From NCBI GenBank assembly GCA_035519355.1, contig DATIWM010000355.1, positions 1 to 20,918 of the forward strand: a DNA stretch of 20,918 nt. The letters run 5' to 3'. Made by a program: the position numbers and the translations under genes. The stretch comes from DAOMFB01 sp035519355 (GTDB lineage: Bacteria > Acidobacteriota > Thermoanaerobaculia > UBA5066). Positions 16,723-20,918 of this stretch are shown here, one piece after another. Position 1 is the first letter of the stretch. Each line of letters starts with the position of its first letter. The notes under the pieces were generated by a model that was not told where the DNA came from, did not search any database, and worked only from the letters and a program-made list of their open reading frames with translations.

Positions 16723-18152
16723 CTCTCGCGGTCCGACTCATTCCGTGCCTCGACGTGGCGGCGGGCCGCGTCGTGAAGGGGACGCGCTTCGTCAATCTGC
16801 GCGACCAGGGGGACCCCGTCGAGACGGCCGTCCGGTACGAGGGGGAAGGGGCCGACGAGATCGCCTTCCTCGACATCGCCGCGGCCAACGAGAACCGGGG
16901 AACGCTCGTCAGCCTCGTCTCGCACGTGGCCGAGGCCCTCTCCATACCGTTCACCGTCGGAGGAGGCGTCCGGGCCGTCGAGGACGCCGACGCCCTCCTC
17001 AGGGCGGGCGCCGACCGGGTCGTCGTCAACACGGCGGCCGTCTCTGACCCGGAGCTGATCCGGCGGCTCTCGGAACAGTTCGGCGCCCAGTGCGTCGTCG
17101 TCGCCGTGGACGGCCAGCGCGTCCGCGGCGTCTCGGGCGAGATCCGGATGGTGGTGACGACGCACGGCGGGCGGCGGATCACCCAGCGCGGCGTCATCGA
17201 GTGGGCGTCGGAGGCGGCGCACCTGGGGGCGGGTGAGATTCTCCTGACCTCGGTCGACGCGGACGGGACACGCGAGGGGTTCGACCTCGAGATGCTCCGC
17301 GCCGTGCGCGGCGCGGTGGACGTGCCGATCGTGGCGTCGGGGGGCGCCGGCAAACTTTCGCACTTCGTCACCGCGGTTCGCGAGGGGGGCGCCGACGCGG
17401 TCCTCGCGGCCGGCGTCTTTCACGAGCGGGTCTTCACGATCGAAGAGGTGAAGCTGGCCCTCGCCTCGGCCGGCGTGCCGGTGCGGATCACGGGCCCCGC
17501 GGTGACCCCGCCCGGTTCGGCGGCCGGCCTTCCGGTGGTTTTCGACGAGTCGGGGCTGGTCCCGGTCGTCGTGAGGGACGTGACGACCGGCGACGTCCTG
17601 ACGCTCGCCTACGCAAACGCCGAGGCGCTGGCCCAGACCCGCGCCACCGGCTTCTCGCATTTCTTCAGCCGGTCCCGGAAAAAGCTCTGGAAGAAGGGGG
17701 AGACGTCGGGGAACGTCCAGCGCGTCACGGCGATCTCCGTCGACTGCGACGGCGACGCCGTCGTCTACGACGTCATCCCCGAGGGGCCGGCCTGCCACAC
17801 GGGAAGCCACTCCTGCTTCCGGGTCGCCGCGACGCTCGCCACGCCGGCGGCGAGGCCGACACTCGACCTCGGACCGCTCTTCGCCATCATCCTCGAGCGG
17901 AAGAAGAACCCGGTGGCCGGCTCTTACACGAACCGGCTCCTCGAGGCGGGCCTCTCGAAGATCGCGAAGAAGGTCGGTGAGGAGGGAGTCGAAACGGCGC
18001 TCGCGGCGCTCGTGGAGGACGATGACGCCCTCGCCGGGGAGGCGGCCGATCTTCTCTACCATCTGGCCGTCCTCCTGACCGCCCGGGGCCTGTCGCCCGC
18101 CGACGTCGAGAAGAAGCTGCGCGACCGCCGCGGCCTCAGGAGGCCGTCCTGA
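16719..18152 (+). CDS. hisFIE: three-domain fusion: HisF cyclase + HisI phosphoribosyl-AMP cyclohydrolase + HisE phosphoribosyl-ATP pyrophosphohydrolase
   Basis: 477 residues. Residues about 1-258 are HisF: PCLDVAAGRVVKG with Asp12, DEIAFLDI, GGGVRAVEDA, VAVDG with Asp131, LLTSVDADGTREGFD and SGGAGKLSHF. After a short linker (about 259-270), residues 271-370 are HisI: SRSRKKLWKKGETSGN, DCDGDA and the zinc cysteines in GPACHTGSHSCF (Cys359, Cys366) with Cys343. Residues about 380-475 are HisE: RKKNPVAGSYTNRLL, KKVGEEGVETALAA (Glu421, Glu422, Glu425) and EAADLLYHLAVLL (Asp444). HisI-HisE fusions are widespread; HisF ahead of them in one chain is uncommon as far as I know. The protein would catalyse steps 2 and 3 of the pathway and the cyclase half of step 5. 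No stop or frame break separates the parts. GGGAGG precedes the ATG, which overlaps hisA (ATGA). Confidence 0.94.
   Translation: MTLAVRLIPCLDVAAGRVVKGTRFVNLRDQGDPVETAVRYEGEGADEIAFLDIAAANENRGTLVSLVSHVAEALSIPFTVGGGVRAVEDADALLRAGADRVVVNTAAVSDPELIRRLSEQFGAQCVVVAVDGQRVRGVSGEIRMVVTTHGGRRITQRGVIEWASEAAHLGAGEILLTSVDADGTREGFDLEMLRAVRGAVDVPIVASGGAGKLSHFVTAVREGGADAVLAAGVFHERVFTIEEVKLALASAGVPVRITGPAVTPPGSAAGLPVVFDESGLVPVVVRDVTTGDVLTLAYANAEALAQTRATGFSHFFSRSRKKLWKKGETSGNVQRVTAISVDCDGDAVVYDVIPEGPACHTGSHSCFRVAATLATPAARPTLDLGPLFAIILERKKNPVAGSYTNRLLEAGLSKIAKKVGEEGVETALAALVEDDDALAGEAADLLYHLAVLLTARGLSPADVEKKLRDRRGLRRPS
18138..18151 (+). promoter_or_regulatory. ribosome binding site deciding a CTG start for trpE
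   Basis: A full AGGAGG (18138-18143), 5 nt before CTG (18149-18151). The sequence lies inside the end of the hisFIE coding region, so ribosomes finishing HisFIE are placed to restart at the CTG. Confidence 0.65.
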
Positions 18153-19552
18153 CGCCCTCGGCCGTCTCGTCGCGCGTCCTCGTCTCGGTCGAGCGGCCCG
18201 CCGACCTGACGACGCCGGTCGCCCTGATGCGGGCGCTCCTCAAGCGTCCGGAGCCCTGCTTCCTGCTCGAGTCGGTGGAAGGGGGCGAGCGGGTGGGGCG
18301 CTGGTCGTTCCTCGGCGCCGCGCCCGGGGCCTCGGTTCCCGCGCCCGGCGCGGATCCCTTCGCGGCCCTGAAGAGCCTCCCCGCGGAGGCGCTCCCGCCC
18401 GGCGAGGACGATCCTCCCTTCACGGGGGGCGCCGTCGGCTACGTCGGCTACGACGCGGTCCGGCGGCTCGAACGGCTCCCCTCGAAGAACCCGGATCCGA
18501 TCGGCCTGCCCGATGCCTGGTTCGGCCTCTTCGAGGAAGTGATCGCCTTCGACCACGTCAAGCACCGGCTCCTCTTCCTCTCGCGCGCTCCCACGGGGGA
18601 GGAGCCGGCGGCGCGCCGGCGCCTCTCGCGCTTTGCCGACGCGCTCCTCTCCTCCGAGGCGCCGCCGGCGCCTTCGCGCCAGCCGACCTCCGCGATTTCG
18701 TGGACGGAGTCGCTCCCGCGAGAGAAGTTCATGGCGGCCGTGGAGACCGCGAAGGAGCACATCCGCGCCGGCGACATCTTCCAGGTCGTCCTGTCGCGCC
18801 GCTGGTCGGCTCCGTTCGCCGGCGATCCGTTCGCGCTCTACCGCGCGCTCCGCCGGATCAGCCCCTCGCCCTACCAGTACTACCTCCGGACGCCGCACGG
18901 AACGATTCTCGGGGCGTCGCCGGAGCGGCTCGTTCGCGTCAGGCGGGGCGCCGCCGGCTCGGAGGTGGAGACGATTCCGCTCGCCGGGACGCGGCGGCGG
19001 GGGTCGACGCGCGAGGAGGACCTGGCCCTGGAACGCGAGCTCCTCGCCGACGCGAAAGAGCGCGCCGAGCACGTCATGCTGGTGGACCTCGGACGGAACG
19101 ACGTCGGGCGCGTCGCGGTCCCGGGGAGCGTGGCCGTCAAGGAGTTTTTCTCCGTCGAGCGGTACTCCCACGTCATGCACCTCGCCTCGCGCGTGGTCGG
19201 GGCGCTGGCGGACGGGCGGTGCGCCGTGGATGCCCTCGCGGCCACCTTCCCGGCCGGGACGCTCTCCGGCGCGCCGAAGATCCGGGCGATGGAGATCATC
19301 GAAGAGCTCGAGCCGGTCCGGCGCGGCGCCTACGGCGGGGCCGTCGGTTACCTCGACTTCGACGGCAACCTCGACGTGGCGATCGCCATCCGGACGGCCG
19401 TCGTGGCGGACGGCGTGCTGCACGTCCAGGCGGGGGCCGGCATCGTGGCCGACTCGGTGCCGTCGGCCGAGGCGGACGAGTGCGAGAACAAGGCGCGGGC
19501 GCTGATGCGCGCCGTCGACGCCGCGGCCGAGTACGGAGCGTTCGGCGGATGA
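18149..19552 (+). CDS. trpE: anthranilate synthase component I, probable CTG start
   Basis: Makes anthranilate from chorismate and ammonia, the entry to tryptophan. Motifs in the 467-residue reading: LLESVEGGERVGRWSFLG (39-56; the LLES region is the Trp feedback site), PYQYYLRTPHGTILGASPERLV, IPLAGTRRRG (276-285), VDLGRNDVGR (312-321), FPAGTLSGAPKIRAMEIIEE (367-386) and QAGAGIVADSVPSAEADECENKA. The start is unusual. The first ATG (18227) would remove the conserved segment ADLTTPVALM just before the LLES region, and no ATG, GTG or TTG lies in frame between the previous gene and that ATG. A CTG at 18149 has AGGAGG (18138-18143) 5 nt upstream and makes a CTGA overlap like every other junction in this operon. 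The product of trpG next door supplies ammonia. Confidence 0.93.
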   Translation: MTPSAVSSRVLVSVERPADLTTPVALMRALLKRPEPCFLLESVEGGERVGRWSFLGAAPGASVPAPGADPFAALKSLPAEALPPGEDDPPFTGGAVGYVGYDAVRRLERLPSKNPDPIGLPDAWFGLFEEVIAFDHVKHRLLFLSRAPTGEEPAARRRLSRFADALLSSEAPPAPSRQPTSAISWTESLPREKFMAAVETAKEHIRAGDIFQVVLSRRWSAPFAGDPFALYRALRRISPSPYQYYLRTPHGTILGASPERLVRVRRGAAGSEVETIPLAGTRRRGSTREEDLALERELLADAKERAEHVMLVDLGRNDVGRVAVPGSVAVKEFFSVERYSHVMHLASRVVGALADGRCAVDALAATFPAGTLSGAPKIRAMEIIEELEPVRRGAYGGAVGYLDFDGNLDVAIAIRTAVVADGVLHVQAGAGIVADSVPSAEADECENKARALMRAVDAAAEYGAFGG

Positions 19553-20115
19553 TCCTCGTCGTCGACAACTACGACTCGTTCACGTTCAACCTGGTTCAGT
19601 TCCTCGCCCGGCTGGACCGGGACGTGCGCGTCGTGCGGAACGACGCGGCGACCGCCGACGAGCTCCTCGCGCTCGCGCCGGACCGGATCGTCATCTCGCC
19701 GGGCCCGGGCCGCCCCGAGGACGCGGGTATCTCGTGCGATCTCATCCGGGCGGACGAGAGGGTCCCGCTCCTCGGGGTCTGCCTCGGGCACCAGGCCCTC
19801 GGCCTCGTCTGTGGCGGCCGGGTCGTCCGCGCCCCCGTCCTGATGCACGGAAAGACTTCCGAGATCGCGCACGGCGGAACGGGGCTCTTTGCGGGCCTCT
19901 CGAACCCGTTCACCGCCACGCGCTACCACTCGCTCGTCGTCGAGCGCTCGTCCGTCCCGCCCGACCTCGCGATCACCGCGGAGACGGACGGCCTCGTCAT
20001 GGGGCTCGCGCACCGGACCCGTCCGCTCGCGGGCGTCCAGTTCCACCCCGAGTCCATCCTGACGCTCGAAGGAGAGAAGCTGCTCCGGAACTTCGTCGAG
20101 CGGGGGGTCGCGTGA
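19549..20115 (+). CDS. trpG: anthranilate synthase component II (glutamine amidotransferase)
   Basis: Supplies ammonia from glutamine to TrpE. The 188-residue protein has VVDNYDSFTFNLVQFL (4-19), ISPGPGRPEDAG (49-60), nucleophile Cys78 in GVCLGHQALG, and catalytic His166 and Glu168 in VQFHPESI. MHGKTSEI (99-106) is typical of the TrpG/PabA group. PabA, used for folate synthesis, is nearly indistinguishable, so it may serve both pathways, but its position between trpE and trpD favours TrpG. Start ATG overlaps trpE (ATGA). Confidence 0.95.
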   Translation: MILVVDNYDSFTFNLVQFLARLDRDVRVVRNDAATADELLALAPDRIVISPGPGRPEDAGISCDLIRADERVPLLGVCLGHQALGLVCGGRVVRAPVLMHGKTSEIAHGGTGLFAGLSNPFTATRYHSLVVERSSVPPDLAITAETDGLVMGLAHRTRPLAGVQFHPESILTLEGEKLLRNFVERGVA

Positions 20116-20918
20116 CCGGCCGCTCGAGCGGCCTTCGCGAGGCGCTCCGCGCCGTCGCGGGCGGCCGGCGCCTCTCCCGCGAGGAGGCACGCGCGGCCTT
20201 CGCCGCGCTCCTGGACGGGCACGAGCAGAGCGCGCTCGCCGCGGCCTTCGTCGGTGCGCTCGCGGCGCGGGGCGAGACCGCCGAGGAGGTGGCGGGCCTC
20301 GTGGACGTCCTCCGGGAGCGCGCCGTCCGGCCGCCCGTGGAGGACGCCGTCGCGCGCCAGGCGGTCGACGTCTGCGGGACGGGGGGAGACGGCCTCTTCA
20401 CCTTCAACGTCTCGACGGCGACCGCCTTCGTCGTGGCGGGGGCGGGCGTCCCGGTCGCCAAGCACGGCGGGCGGGCCGTCTCCTCGACCTGCGGCTCGGC
20501 GGACGTCCTGTCGGGGATCGGCGTCGACATCGAGATGCCTCCCGCGCGGGCCGCCGACGCCCTCCGCCGCGCCGGGATCGGCTTCTTCTTCGCGTCGATC
20601 TACCACGCGTCCATGAAGAAGGTGGCCCCGCTCCGGCGGGAGCTGGGAATCCGGACGGCGTTCAACCTCGCCGGCCCGCTCTGCAATCCCGTCGGCGTGA
20701 CGCGGCAGCTCGTCGGGGTCGACCGGCCGGAGCGGATCGAGGTGATGGCCGGCGCCTTCGCCCGGCTCGGCGCGGAGCGGATCTTCGTCACCTCGAACGA
20801 GGCCGGGGGCGACGAATTCCTCCCGATCGGCGTCACGCGCGTCGCCGAGGTGACGCCGGCGGGAATCCGGCTCTTCGAGCTCTCGGCGGCCGACTTCGGG
20901 CTCGCCGAGGGAAACCCC
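20112..20918 (+). CDS. trpD: anthranilate phosphoribosyltransferase, 3' end outside window
   Basis: Joins anthranilate to PRPP, the second step of tryptophan synthesis. The first 269 residues of a family of about 340 are present. Motifs: CGTGGDGLFTFNVST (88-102), KHGGRAVSSTCGSADVL (117-133; most relatives have KHGNR), FFFASIYHASMKKVAPLRRELGIRT (from 158) and NLAGPLCNPVGVTRQLVGV (185-203). GTG start in a GTGA overlap with trpG. The gene and probably more trp genes continue past the window edge; trpC, trpF, trpB and trpA are not in view. Confidence 0.95.
   Translation, partial: MTGRSSGLREALRAVAGGRRLSREEARAAFAALLDGHEQSALAAAFVGALAARGETAEEVAGLVDVLRERAVRPPVEDAVARQAVDVCGTGGDGLFTFNVSTATAFVVAGAGVPVAKHGGRAVSSTCGSADVLSGIGVDIEMPPARAADALRRAGIGFFFASIYHASMKKVAPLRRELGIRTAFNLAGPLCNPVGVTRQLVGVDRPERIEVMAGAFARLGAERIFVTSNEAGGDEFLPIGVTRVAEVTPAGIRLFELSAADFGLAEGNP

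Noticed and set aside
18227..18229. ATG at 18227 as the trpE start
   Set aside because: It removes a conserved N-terminal segment and leaves a 74-nt gap with no matching ribosome-binding site, unlike all other junctions in the operon.

Overview
The window reads as high-GC bacterial chromosome. The mix of a FecR-domain protein with a Trp/Tyr-rich tail, a KP-43-like secreted subtilase and a very compact biosynthetic operon suggests an Acidobacteriota-like organism. That placement is inference; no rRNA or other taxonomic marker is present. Genes are dense: the longest stretch without a protein gene is about 170 nt (9103-9276), and it is filled by a regulatory leader.

Left part (1-7583). Three genes run leftward at the start: a FecR-domain/WY-rich secreted protein, a 93-residue membrane protein and the beginning of acpS, which is cut by the window edge. 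Peptide deformylase (def) runs rightward from a short divergent spacer. It converges on a leftward pair consisting of a response regulator with a GAF-like output domain and a large KP-43-type subtilisin-like protease with fibronectin-like and jelly-roll domains. cysS diverges from the response regulator.

Right part (9099-20918). Immediately after cysS begins one tightly packed biosynthetic operon: aroD-aroE fusion, hisZ-hisG fusion, hisD, hisC, hisB, hisH, hisA, hisF-hisI-hisE fusion, trpE, trpG and trpD (cut by the window end). Every junction overlaps, nearly always as a 4-nt NTGA stop/start overlap. The first gene feeds the shikimate pathway towards chorismate, the middle block makes histidine except for histidinol-phosphate phosphatase, and the last block starts tryptophan synthesis from chorismate. 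The His and Trp branches both consume PRPP.

The main discovery candidate is the leader between cysS and aroDE. It contains a promoter overlapping the cysS stop, a 12-codon leader peptide MLSLRHWYGHHT (three His, one Trp, one Tyr), and a chain of five RNA segments that can pair either as (hairpin + antiterminator) or as (anti-antiterminator + intrinsic terminator). The geometry fits ribosome-mediated attenuation. A ribosome stalled on the His/Trp/Tyr codons would leave the first hairpin free and allow read-through, while a ribosome reaching the stop codon would cover it and allow termination. The terminator's 3' arm also holds the likely ribosome-binding site of aroDE. This would be one attenuator sensing histidine and aromatic amino acids together for a joint aro-his-trp operon.
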